Shown: positions 56,945 through 64,000 of the stretch, one piece after another
Position numbering within the stretch: the stretch's first letter is position 1
How the letters are laid out: each line of letters opens with the position of its first letter
Assembly (NCBI RefSeq): GCF_021369635.1
Contig: NZ_JAJNBZ010000001.1
Span: forward strand, 434,001-498,000
Origin: Paenibacillus profundus
GTDB lineage: Bacteria; Bacillota; Bacilli; Paenibacillales; Paenibacillaceae
Length of the DNA: 64,000 bases
Reading direction: 5' to 3'
Position numbers and translations under genes: made by a program
The notes under the pieces: model-generated
Databases searched by the model: none
What the model saw: the letters and a program-made list of their open reading frames with translations, nothing else
Told to the model about the DNA's origin: nothing

Positions 56945-57066
56945 ATGAGAAACCCTCTACCGAGGCCTTTCGGAAGATGAGCGACCGCGTGTAGAGGTAG
57001 GGTTTATTGCCATAAGGAATGTTTGGCTGCGCTTTACCGCTTTACCAGAATTTAAACATTCCTTAT
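56945..57066 (-). repeat. Interspersed element, family 2, copy 2 (inverted)
   Basis: The reverse complement begins ATAAGGAATGTTTAAATTCT and ends with CTACACGCGGTCGCTCATCT and TAGAGGGTTTCTCATG; it matches 43138-43259 nearly throughout, including both stems. Opposite orientation to the flanking genes. The 369-base gap 56925-57293 also holds the terminator at 57072 and an extended -10 (TGC-TATAAT, 57158-57166). Confidence 0.75.
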
Positions 57067-57071
57067 TGGTC

Positions 57072-57110
57072 AAAAAGAAAGGGAGTTCTACAAAGAACTT
57101 TCTTTCTTTT
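57072..57110 (+). terminator. Terminator downstream of the DUF3243 gene
   Basis: AAAAGAAAG...AGTTCT-ACAA-AGAACT...CTTTCTTTT hairpin, T-rich 3' arm. Confidence 0.65.
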
Positions 57111-57157
57111 CTGTCATCTTCATCTCATTGTTGTCACATGAATACATGCTCACAATC

Positions 57158-57166
57158 TGCTATAAT
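57158..57166 (+). promoter_or_regulatory. Extended -10 promoter before the DUF3388 gene
   Basis: TGC-TATAAT with only a weak -35; a likely start for the DUF3388 transcript. Confidence 0.5.
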
Positions 57167-57293
57167 AATACTATTCGCCTTACGGTTAAAGCTTGCCGTT
57201 TTTTTCTTTCATTTTTCACTTTGTCCGGTGGAATTTACGTGCCAGTTATTGTAGAATGAAAAGCGGCGGATTACCGCGGATGAGGTGTGTGTC

Positions 57294-58058
57294 ATGGAAT
57301 ATAAACAGTGGTATATGGAATATAAAATACATAAAAATCGCCCAGGGCTGCTCGGGGATATCGCATCACTTCTCGGTATGCTTGAGGTGAATATTCTTAC
57401 AATAAATGGTGTCGAGGATAAGACTCGGGGAATGCTACTGCAGACGGATGATGACGAGAAAATTGAGATTATGGGGCAGATGTTGAAGAAGGTCGACAAT
57501 ATTACAGTTTCCGCCCTTCGTCAGCCCAAATTGGTCGATATTTTGGCAGTTCGTCATGGGAGATATATTGAAAGGGATTCCGATGATCGGAAGACATTTC
57601 GGTTTACTCGGGATGAGCTTGGTCTGCTTGTTGATTTCTTGGGGGAAATATTCAAACGCGATGGACACCAAGTGATTGGTCTTCGTGGAATGCCTCGTGT
57701 CGGCAAGACGGAATCGATTATCGCCGGTAGCGTCTGTGCGATGAAGCGATGGTCTTTTGTCTCGTCTACCCTGCTGCGTCAGACTGTCCGCAGTCAAATG
57801 TCTGAGGAAGAAATGAGTTCGAACAACATTTTCATTATCGATGGCATTGTCAGCACGATACGCTCCAATGAGAAGCATGAATCGCTTCTTTACGAAATTA
57901 TGAATATGCCTTCCACCAAAGTGATTGAACATCCGGACATTTTTGTTCAGGAGACCCGATATAATTACGATTTATTTGATTACATTATTGAATTGCGCAA
58001 TACGCCAGATGAAGAAATTACATATGAGACGTTTACGACCAATTATCATGATCTATAG
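57294..58058 (+). CDS. ymfK: YmfK-like DUF3388 protein (ACT-like domain plus P-loop)
   Basis: 254 residues from ATG 57294 (GATGAGGTG upstream). Residues about 5-75 look like an ACT domain (YKIHKNRPGLLGDIASLLGM). The second half has a Walker A-like GMPRVGKTES near 142 and a hydrophobic NNIFIIDGIVS stretch as a Walker B candidate. The family is conserved in Bacillales at this locus but has no known function. I infer an ATP/GTP-binding protein controlled by a small ligand; this is untested. Confidence 0.85.
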   Translation: MEYKQWYMEYKIHKNRPGLLGDIASLLGMLEVNILTINGVEDKTRGMLLQTDDDEKIEIMGQMLKKVDNITVSALRQPKLVDILAVRHGRYIERDSDDRKTFRFTRDELGLLVDFLGEIFKRDGHQVIGLRGMPRVGKTESIIAGSVCAMKRWSFVSSTLLRQTVRSQMSEEEMSSNNIFIIDGIVSTIRSNEKHESLLYEIMNMPSTKVIEHPDIFVQETRYNYDLFDYIIELRNTPDEEITYETFTTNYHDL

Positions 58059-58083
58059 GATTGGGAGTTGCGGGTTATATACA

Positions 58084-58297
58084 AGTACGTGTTCAAAAAG
58101 TGAACTTTTCAGCACCGAGAAGGTTGCAAGAACCTGAAGCGTATGCTTCCGAAGCGAGTTTTGCTCCGCAAAACTTATAAGGAGGAGCGAAGTGTAGGCG
58201 AGACTACATGAGCACCGGACTTAGAGGGTGAGTGCAAGATTCGATGTCGAACCGCTTCCTAGATGATCTTGGTGATCAAAAGGGGACTTTTTGAACA
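58084..58297 (+). repeat. Interspersed element, family 1, copy C (long form)
   Basis: About 214 bp. Ends GTGTTCAAAAAGTGAACTTTTC and GATCAAAAGGGGACTTTTTG are inverse of each other. The middle carries several hairpins: GGTT-GCAAG-AACC, AGTTTTGC-TCC-GCAAAACT (58157-58175), and TTCGA-TG-TCGAA. Compared with copies A and B it has about 60 extra bases in the centre. Ends 39 nt before the rodZ-like start. Confidence 0.8.
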
Positions 58298-58335
58298 TAC
58301 TTTGCAGCATGATATTCCAGACAGGAGGTGAGGTT

Positions 58336-59289
58336 GTGTCAGAATTAGGACAGCTGTTGAAGAAAGCCAGGCTGGAGAAAGGCCTCTCGTTGGATGATGT
58401 CCAGGAAGCTACGAAGATTCGGAAGCGTTATTTGGAAGCAATTGAAGAAGGGGATTACAAAGTGCTGCCGGGCTCGTTCTACGTACGCGCCTTCGTAAAA
58501 ACGTACGCAGAGACGGTGGGCTTAAACCCGGATGAAATATTGCAATATTACCGCAATGATATTCCTGCTACCGAGCCGGAGACCAATAGCGAGCCAATAA
58601 TTCGGAAGAAACGCAGTGTTCAGCATTCGGACCGATTCGGGAGATGGGCGACGACGCTGCTGATGTGGGCGTTCGTTATTCTTATTTTTGTGATCCTATA
58701 TTTCTTTTTAGTAAAAACGTCGGATACCCCGAACAATCAGACTGCGGATGATACGAAGATTACCGATTCGGAGTCGCCGTCCCCAGTTGCGGGTGAGGGG
58801 AATAAAGGCGATACTGCAGGCGGCAACGGAGGCAACACGAGCACAGAGCCGCCGGTTACACCAGAGCCAGAGCCTGAACCAAAACCGATTGTTGTGCTTG
58901 AGAAGTCAAGTCGAAGCGAGGACAATTTTGTGGTTGCCGCTCCGGACAACGGGAAATTGGAAGTCGAAATAACGTCGACAGGCGGTTACAGTTGGTTGGG
59001 CGTGTTCGTAGGTAATCGTCAGGGCGAACGGCTGTATTACGAGAACTTGGACGATGGTAAAACTGTGAAATACGAGATGCCAGACAAAGGAATGGCGATT
59101 CGAATGGGGCGGGCCGATTTTATTACCGTCAAAATCGCTGGGGAAGTAATCCCTGACGGTGATGTGGCTGGCTTGAAAAACATGAATCTGAAGCTGGTTC
59201 CATATGAAGAAGCGCAGAAGCTCCAGCAAGAAGCCGGAGGCGCAGGAAATACCGGTAATTCGGGGGCGAACGGAACAAGCACGCCCTAA
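58336..59289 (+). CDS. rodZ: RodZ-like protein (YmfM)
   Basis: 317 residues starting at GTG 58336 with CAGGAGGTG upstream; the longer in-frame reading to 58291 would begin inside the repeat. N-terminal Cro/CI-type helix-turn-helix (LGQLLKKARLEKGLSLDDVQ), about residues 5-70; a single membrane helix (about 112-135); a Pro/Glu/Gly-rich linker; and a C-terminal DUF4115 beta domain (about 205-300). RodZ links MreB to the membrane for cell shape. YmfM occupies this place in B. subtilis. Confidence 0.9.
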   Translation: MSELGQLLKKARLEKGLSLDDVQEATKIRKRYLEAIEEGDYKVLPGSFYVRAFVKTYAETVGLNPDEILQYYRNDIPATEPETNSEPIIRKKRSVQHSDRFGRWATTLLMWAFVILIFVILYFFLVKTSDTPNNQTADDTKITDSESPSPVAGEGNKGDTAGGNGGNTSTEPPVTPEPEPEPKPIVVLEKSSRSEDNFVVAAPDNGKLEVEITSTGGYSWLGVFVGNRQGERLYYENLDDGKTVKYEMPDKGMAIRMGRADFITVKIAGEVIPDGDVAGLKNMNLKLVPYEEAQKLQQEAGGAGNTGNSGANGTSTP

Positions 59290-59409
59290 ACCGATACGCG
59301 CGGCTTATGGATAAATCATCTAGCAAGGTGACCAGCATAATGCCATCTCTGCAGGGGAGAATAATCGTTGCGGCGATCATTATATCTCTTCACAAGTGAG
59401 GTGTCGAGC

Positions 59410-59574
59410 ATGGCAGTAAGCTGGGTGGTCACAGGTCTTGGTGTAGTCGTCAGCTTGTTGGGTTATTATTTATCGCCAAGTGCATGGGGTTACGGCATAT
59501 TAGGATTCGGCTTGGCGCATATTGTGCTTGGTGTGCTGGATATGTTCCGCATGCCGGAGCGCAGCCGTTACTAG
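59410..59574 (+). CDS. Small two-helix membrane protein
   Basis: 54 residues from ATG 59410, with GAGGTG 8-13 nt upstream. Two hydrophobic segments (about 3-20 and 25-45) with a short turn (SPSAWG) and a basic end (RMPERSRY). I do not recognise the family. Glycine-rich hydrophobic composition suggests a small integral membrane protein. Lies between rodZ and yajQ. Confidence 0.65.
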   Translation: MAVSWVVTGLGVVVSLLGYYLSPSAWGYGILGFGLAHIVLGVLDMFRMPERSRY

Positions 59575-59688
59575 TAGACGTGTAACGCACAGGCATTCTT
59601 TTGCTGACGCAGTCTGCAGAGGAATGCCTTTGTGTTGTATTACATAATGTTTCAGTAATGAGGAAGAACGGAAGGGAGAGGTCAATAT

Positions 59689-60177
59689 ATGGCAGACTGT
59701 TCATTCGATATTGTATCTAACATGGATATGCAGGAGTTGAACAACTCAGTTAAGCAGGCGGAACGTGAAATTGAAACCAGGTATGATTTTAAGGGGAGCA
59801 AGAGCAGTATTTCATTAGAAAAAGAGGATCTGGTCATTGCCTCCGAAGATGAATATAAGCTTAAGAGCGTTATTGATATTTTACAATCCAAAATGGTCAA
59901 ACGCGGCATATCTCTCAAAAATGTCGAATACGGCAAATTGGAGCCTGCATCGGGAGGTTCTGTGCGGCAACGCATCAAGCTGAAACAAGGGATTGAACAG
60001 GATATCGCCAAAAAAATCAACATTTTAATTCGGGACTCGAAATTGAAAGTGAAGAGTCAAATTTTGGGGGACCAAATTCGGGTAACCGGCAAAAATAAAG
60101 ATGATCTGCAGGAGGTAATGCAGCTGCTCAGAGGAGCTGATTTACCGTTAGACTTGCAATTTACGAATTATCGTTAA
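59689..60177 (+). CDS. yajQ: YajQ family nucleotide-binding protein
   Basis: 162 residues with GAAGGGAGAGG upstream. YajQ signatures: MADCSFDIVSNMDMQEL, ETRYDFKGS, and IKLKQGIEQDIAKKINILI near 100. Two ferredoxin-like domains; family members bind cyclic di-GMP or tRNA/GTP in different bacteria. Its role in Bacillales is not established. A terminator and repeat fragment follow. Confidence 0.93.
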   Translation: MADCSFDIVSNMDMQELNNSVKQAEREIETRYDFKGSKSSISLEKEDLVIASEDEYKLKSVIDILQSKMVKRGISLKNVEYGKLEPASGGSVRQRIKLKQGIEQDIAKKINILIRDSKLKVKSQILGDQIRVTGKNKDDLQEVMQLLRGADLPLDLQFTNYR

Positions 60178-60186
60178 ACTTATAAT

Positions 60187-60215
60187 GAGTGTACAAAAGG
60201 GGCTTTTTGAACAGC
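60187..60215 (+). repeat. Terminal fragment of family 1 element (copy E)
   Basis: GTGTACAAAAGGGGCTTTTTGAAC joins a short left-end-like piece directly to the right end of the family. Core absent. Confidence 0.5.
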
Positions 60216-60222
60216 CTCTTAT

Positions 60223-60272
60223 AGCCCGCCACCTCTCAAGCAGAGCTTTTAGAGGATGCTGGGCTTTTTTTT
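60223..60272 (+). terminator. Terminator after yajQ
   Basis: AGCCCGC-CACCTCT...AGAGG-ATGCTGGGCT hairpin followed by seven T. Confidence 0.75.
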
Positions 60273-60451
60273 GGTTTTTGACTAGAAAGATAGCCCTGTA
60301 TTATACTTGATGAGATAGAAATAGGTTTAAAGAAGCGTGATTGTTGCTAGACTAGAAATATAAAGAATCGTATGGGGAAGCAATGGTTATTAAAGCGACT
60401 CGTTGCCGTAACGAACAGGATGAGCTGCAATTTGCTATGGGGGATGTATAA

Positions 60452-61780
60452 ATGACAGAAAAGATTAAAATCGTGACTTTGGGCTGCGACAAAAACTTGG
60501 TTGACTCGGAAATTATGTCCGGTTTGATTCACGAACGTGGATATGAGCTAGTGGAGAAGGAAGAGGACGCAACCGTCATTATCGTAAATACGTGTGGATT
60601 TATCGATGCCGCTAAGGAAGAATCGGTAAACACCATTTTAAGTTTGGCTGATTTGAAAGAGACGGCTGATTTAAAAGCTCTCATCGTGTCTGGCTGTTTA
60701 ACGCAGCGGTATAAAGAGCAGCTGCTCGAAGAAATGCCGGAAATTGACGGAATCGTCGGAACGGGTGATTTCGATAAAATTAATGATATTGTAGATGAAG
60801 CGCTCCAAGGAAGCAAGCCTGTGCGAGTTGGCAATCCGGTATTTGATTATGATCGGATTTTGCCGCGTAAGGTAGCCACGCCTAGATATACGGCTTATGT
60901 GAAGATTGCAGAAGGCTGTGACAATAACTGCACGTTCTGCAGCATTCCGATTATGCGCGGTAAATTCCGCAGCCGCACGATGGATTCGATCTTAGCCGAA
61001 GTGAAGCTGTTGGCCGATCAAGGCGTCAAAGAATTCAGTCTAATTGCGCAGGATTCAACAAACTACGGCGTAGATTTGTATGATGGGTTTAAACTGCCTG
61101 AATTAATGCATAAAGTGAGTGAAGTTCCAGGTGTGGAATGGGTCCGCCTGCATTATGCTTACCCTGGCTTCTTCTCGGATGAACTGATTGAAGCGATCGC
61201 GAGCAATCCGAAGATTTGCAAATATATCGACATGCCGCTGCAGCATAGTGAAGACAATATTTTGAAACGGATGCGCCGTCCAGGTCGTCAACGCGATTCA
61301 CGTGAATTGGTTCGCAAAATCCGCGAGCGCATTCCAAGTGCTGCCTTGCGCACATCGATTATTGTCGGCTTCCCAGGAGAGACCGATGAAGATTTTGAAG
61401 GACTGTGCAATTTCGTCCGAGAAATGAAATTCGACCGTCTCGGCGTGTTCACCTATTCTTCGGAAGAATCAACGCCGGCGACTCGCTTGCCGGATCATGT
61501 GCCGGATGAAGTCAAAGAGTGGCGCGCGAACACGCTGATGGAAATTCAACGTGAAGTGTCGAAGCAGGTGAGTGAGAAGCGAATTGGCGAAATCGTGGAG
61601 GTGCTCGTTGAACGATACGACGGACGCAACGATGTATATATCGGCCGTTCGCAATTTGACGCGCCTGAAATTGACGGTGAAGTGTTTATTTCCAATTCGC
61701 AACTGAGCATTGGGGATATTACGAAAGTAAAGATTACGCATGCTCTTGAATTCGATTTAGCCGGGGAGGGTGTCTCGTGA
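60452..61780 (+). CDS. rimO: Ribosomal protein uS12 methylthiotransferase RimO
   Basis: 442 residues. MTTase N-terminal domain (VTLGCDKNLVDSEIMSG with conserved Cys, VNTCGFIDAAKEES, VSGCLTQRY), radical SAM cluster CDNNCTFCSIP near 156-163, and a C-terminal TRAM domain. Adds methylthio to Asp in S12. The CGFIDAAKEESV stretch separates RimO from MiaB. Overlaps pgsA by 4 nt. The upstream Shine-Dalgarno is GGGGG about 10 nt ahead. Confidence 0.95.
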   Translation: MTEKIKIVTLGCDKNLVDSEIMSGLIHERGYELVEKEEDATVIIVNTCGFIDAAKEESVNTILSLADLKETADLKALIVSGCLTQRYKEQLLEEMPEIDGIVGTGDFDKINDIVDEALQGSKPVRVGNPVFDYDRILPRKVATPRYTAYVKIAEGCDNNCTFCSIPIMRGKFRSRTMDSILAEVKLLADQGVKEFSLIAQDSTNYGVDLYDGFKLPELMHKVSEVPGVEWVRLHYAYPGFFSDELIEAIASNPKICKYIDMPLQHSEDNILKRMRRPGRQRDSRELVRKIRERIPSAALRTSIIVGFPGETDEDFEGLCNFVREMKFDRLGVFTYSSEESTPATRLPDHVPDEVKEWRANTLMEIQREVSKQVSEKRIGEIVEVLVERYDGRNDVYIGRSQFDAPEIDGEVFISNSQLSIGDITKVKITHALEFDLAGEGVS

Positions 61781-62355
61781 ATCTGGCGAATAAGATAACG
61801 TTAGCACGCATTTTTCTCGTGCCGATAATGATGTTCTTTCTATTGGTGAACTTTGATTACTTGCCACCGATACGAATTGAGGACTTCTATATCACATACA
61901 ACCAGATATTTGCGGCGTTAATCTTCATTATTGCAGCCAGTACGGATGGATTAGACGGCTATATTGCGCGCAAACGCAAGATGGTTACGAATCTCGGCAA
62001 GCTGCTAGATCCGCTAGCAGACAAACTTCTGGTAGCTGCCGTCCTGATTTCTCTCGTGGAAATGGGCAAATGTCAGGCTTGGATTGCCGTCGTCATTATT
62101 AGCCGTGAATTTGCGGTTACGGGCTTGCGCCAGGTTGCTCTGTTGGAAGGGACCGTGGTAGCGGCTAGCAAATGGGGCAAATGGAAGACAGCCATACAAA
62201 TTACAGCCATTGTAGCTATGTTATTGAACAATTTCCCGTTCGCGTTTATTAATTTCCCGTTCGATGTCATCTCAACTTGGCTTGCGGCGTTGATCACGGT
62301 GTATTCGGGTATTGATTATTTCGTGAAAAATAAAAAGGTGCTTCACTTTTCGTAA
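61777..62355 (+). CDS. pgsA: CDP-diacylglycerol-glycerol-3-phosphate phosphatidyltransferase
   Basis: 192 residues starting at GTG, overlapping rimO. CDP-alcohol phosphotransferase motif DGYIARKRKMVTNLGKLLDP with the two further Asp residues (D-x3-D) completed by LADK. Four or more membrane helices. Makes phosphatidylglycerophosphate from the CDP-diacylglycerol produced by CdsA. The order rimO-pgsA-cinA-recA is typical of Bacillales. Confidence 0.95.
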   Translation: MNLANKITLARIFLVPIMMFFLLVNFDYLPPIRIEDFYITYNQIFAALIFIIAASTDGLDGYIARKRKMVTNLGKLLDPLADKLLVAAVLISLVEMGKCQAWIAVVIISREFAVTGLRQVALLEGTVVAASKWGKWKTAIQITAIVAMLLNNFPFAFINFPFDVISTWLAALITVYSGIDYFVKNKKVLHFS

Positions 62356-62367
62356 CGGCAAAATGTA

Positions 62368-62447
62368 AAGTGCGTGTTTAAATACAGATTCGATGTCGAA
62401 TTATCCTCTCGAGATACATCGTGATCAAAAGGGAACTTTTTAAACAA
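62368..62447 (+). repeat. Interspersed element, family 1, copy D (short)
   Basis: About 80 bp: left end AAGTGCGTGTTTAAAT joined to ACAGATTCGATGTCGAATTA, then GTGATCAAAAGGGAACTTTT and TAAACAACC. The central hairpin region is deleted. The remaining 323-base pgsA-cinA gap holds a terminator at 62468 and nothing else I can identify. Confidence 0.7.
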
Positions 62448-62467
62448 CCTTTGCGAGACAGCCTTTT

Positions 62468-62537
62468 AAACAATAGGCGCTTTTTTCTACGACATCGACT
62501 GTAGAGTGGATCGAGGAAAGAAGGCCTATTGTTTTTT
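62468..62537 (+). terminator. Terminator after pgsA
   Basis: AAACAATAGGC pairs with GCCTATTGTTT across a loop of about 45 nt, followed by TTTT. Confidence 0.65.
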
Positions 62538-62678
62538 CATGAATAAAATGACTCATTGATACACGAAAGGCGCGGACAGGATGATGAAGCAGCTTGCAGC
62601 GGCTTTACAGGTTGGATTTAGCATTTACATACATTGAAAGCATGGCGGTACAGATATAGATGAAGGATGGTGTCTTAT

Positions 62679-63935
62679 ATGAAAGCCGAAATGATTGCTG
62701 TCGGTACGGAACTGCTATTAGGGCAAATTGTAAACACCAATGCACAATATTTATCTCAGCAGTTGGCTCTTCTTGGGGTTGATGTCTATTATCAGACGGT
62801 AGTTGGCGATAATGCCGATCGGCTCCGTCACACAATCGAAGTGGCGCGAAGCCGTTCGAATGTCATTTTGTTTACAGGCGGACTCGGACCTACGATGGAC
62901 GATATAACGAAAGATGTGTTGGCTGAATTGCTGGGGAGCGAGTTGTATCATGACGAGGATGCATTGACCCAGATGGAGAAAATGTTTGCCGGACGCGGTA
63001 CTCCGATGGTAGAAAGCAATAAGCGCCAAGCGCTCGTTATTGAAGGGGCGGACGTGCTTCCGAACAGAACTGGCTTGGCGATCGGGAATGCGATCGTTCA
63101 TGAAGGTGTGGCATATATTGTGCTTCCCGGGCCTCCGCGTGAAATGAAACCGATGTTTGCAGAACAGGTCATTCCTTGGATGAAAGACAATGGATTGCTT
63201 GATGCATCGACGCTGTATACGCGTATGCTGAAATTTGCAGGCGTCGGTGAATCCAGCTTGGAGGATGCGCTTCGTGATCTAATTGAGGCGCAGGGGGATA
63301 CAACGATTGCGACGTACGCCAAAGAAGGTGAAGTGCTCGTTCGTCTTGCGACGAAGAGCGATGATGCAGCTCTGGCTGCAAGCAAGCTTGGAGAAGTAGA
63401 AACGGAAATCACGAATCGTCTCGGTCAGCATCTGTATGCAGCAGAAGACGTATCGATGAACGAGGTGCTCGTCAACCATCTCATTCAGCATCAAATGACG
63501 TTGTCTGCTGCGGAAAGCTGTACAGGAGGCTTATTTGCGGAGATGATGACGTCAGTTCCGGGAAGCTCACAAGTGTTTCTTGGTGGAGCCGTAACGTATT
63601 CCAACGAAATGAAGGAACGGATTCTCGGTGTGCCCCATGAGCTGTTAGAAGGGGAAAGCGCTCCGGGAGCGGTTAGTTCTGAAGCGGCCAAAGCGATGGT
63701 TGAGGGCATGCAGGACATTGCGGACACGGATTTCACGGTTGCAATTACAGGGGTTGCCGGGCCAGGCCATTCAGAACGTAAACCGGTAGGTCTTGTCTAT
63801 ATTGCAATCGGAGAAAAGGGCAAGGATACGCATGTCGAAGAGCTCCGCTTGAGCGGGGATCGCGACACGATCCGAATTAGAACGGTGAACGCCGTAATGT
63901 ACCGCTTATGGCGGAAATTGCAAGGACATGGATAA
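62679..63935 (+). CDS. cinA: CinA, competence/damage-inducible protein
   Basis: 418 residues from ATG 62679, giving the family start MKAEMIAVGTELLLGQIVNT; an ATG 12 nt upstream is possible. N-terminal molybdopterin-binding-like COG1058 domain (LFTGGLGPTMDDITKDVLAE); C-terminal NMN amidohydrolase domain (AAESCTGGLFAEMM near 285, GVAGPG). Hydrolyses NMN or ADP-ribose and co-transcribes with recA in naturally competent Firmicutes. Confidence 0.95.
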   Translation: MKAEMIAVGTELLLGQIVNTNAQYLSQQLALLGVDVYYQTVVGDNADRLRHTIEVARSRSNVILFTGGLGPTMDDITKDVLAELLGSELYHDEDALTQMEKMFAGRGTPMVESNKRQALVIEGADVLPNRTGLAIGNAIVHEGVAYIVLPGPPREMKPMFAEQVIPWMKDNGLLDASTLYTRMLKFAGVGESSLEDALRDLIEAQGDTTIATYAKEGEVLVRLATKSDDAALAASKLGEVETEITNRLGQHLYAAEDVSMNEVLVNHLIQHQMTLSAAESCTGGLFAEMMTSVPGSSQVFLGGAVTYSNEMKERILGVPHELLEGESAPGAVSSEAAKAMVEGMQDIADTDFTVAITGVAGPGHSERKPVGLVYIAIGEKGKDTHVEELRLSGDRDTIRIRTVNAVMYRLWRKLQGHG

Positions 63936-63937
63936 AC

Positions 63938-63966
63938 TTTACTTTCGTTGTGGCATAGCTTATAAT
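63938..63966 (+). promoter_or_regulatory. Promoter of the next gene (probably recA)
   Basis: TTTACT at 63938-63943, 17-nt spacer, TATAAT at 63961-63966, then CGGAGG (63983-63988) before the end of the window. No GAAC-N4-GTTC LexA box is visible in the last 65 bases. The gene itself is outside, so recA is by synteny only. Confidence 0.6.
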
Positions 63967-64000
63967 TAAATTAATAGTTAACGGAGGAACCGTAACAAAG

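Overview
The window is a chromosomal segment of a Gram-positive, spore-forming, motile member of the Bacillales, most likely a Paenibacillus or close relative. Gene order closely follows the Bacillus subtilis block from the end of the fla/che operon through rpsB-tsf-pyrH-frr, the nusA-infB operon, spoVF-asd-dapG-dapA and spoIIIE to cinA. Family resemblances, the short EF-Ts and the archaeal-type ProRS point to Paenibacillus; this is inference from gene content, not a database match. Every gene I accept is on the + strand, as expected for a leading-strand arm, and the window holds essentially core genome.

Layout. (1) 1-11905: end of the flagellar/chemotaxis operon: flhA (3' end), flhF, flhG, cheB, cheA, cheW, cheC, cheD, a small membrane protein, sigD, a FapA/DUF342 protein, a small charged protein, a swrB-like gene and a small membrane protein. 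(2) 12059-25435: rpsB, tsf, pyrH, frr, uppS, cdsA, dxr, rseP, proS, polC (translation, envelope lipid precursors, replication). (3) 25487-38427: rimP, nusA, rnpM, a YlxQ-like L7Ae protein, infB, rbfA, nrnA, truB, ribF, rpsO, pnp and a YlxY-like deacetylase homologue (transcription, ribosome maturation, RNA decay). (4) 38488-51565: an M16 peptidase, dut, dpaA/dpaB, asd, dapG, dapA, an RNase J, tepA, ylzJ and spoIIIE (lysine/dipicolinate synthesis and sporulation). (5) 51566-64000: a transposase remnant, a sleB-like cortex hydrolase, ymfF/ymfH, an SDR, a DUF3243 gene, a DUF3388 (ACT plus P-loop) gene, a RodZ-like gene, a small membrane protein, yajQ, rimO, pgsA and cinA. The window ends on a promoter and Shine-Dalgarno sequence for the next gene, which synteny suggests is recA.

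Several regulatory sites can be read directly: a sigma-K-type promoter before dpaAB, sigma-G-type promoters before the sleB-like and DUF3243 genes, vegetative promoters before rpsB, rimP, rpsO, RNase J and spoIIIE, an S15-type leader on rpsO, and many intrinsic terminators.

I found no complete unknown defence, mobile or biosynthetic system. The least explained content lies between genes: (a) a family of about 150-215 bp elements with inverted ends and internal hairpins, four recognisable copies plus two terminal fragments, all in the same orientation; (b) a second family of about 122 bp present as two inverted copies and one partial copy; (c) a branched potential RNA just upstream of the rpsB promoter; and (d) a conserved sporulation-cluster protein combining an ACT-like domain with a P-loop.
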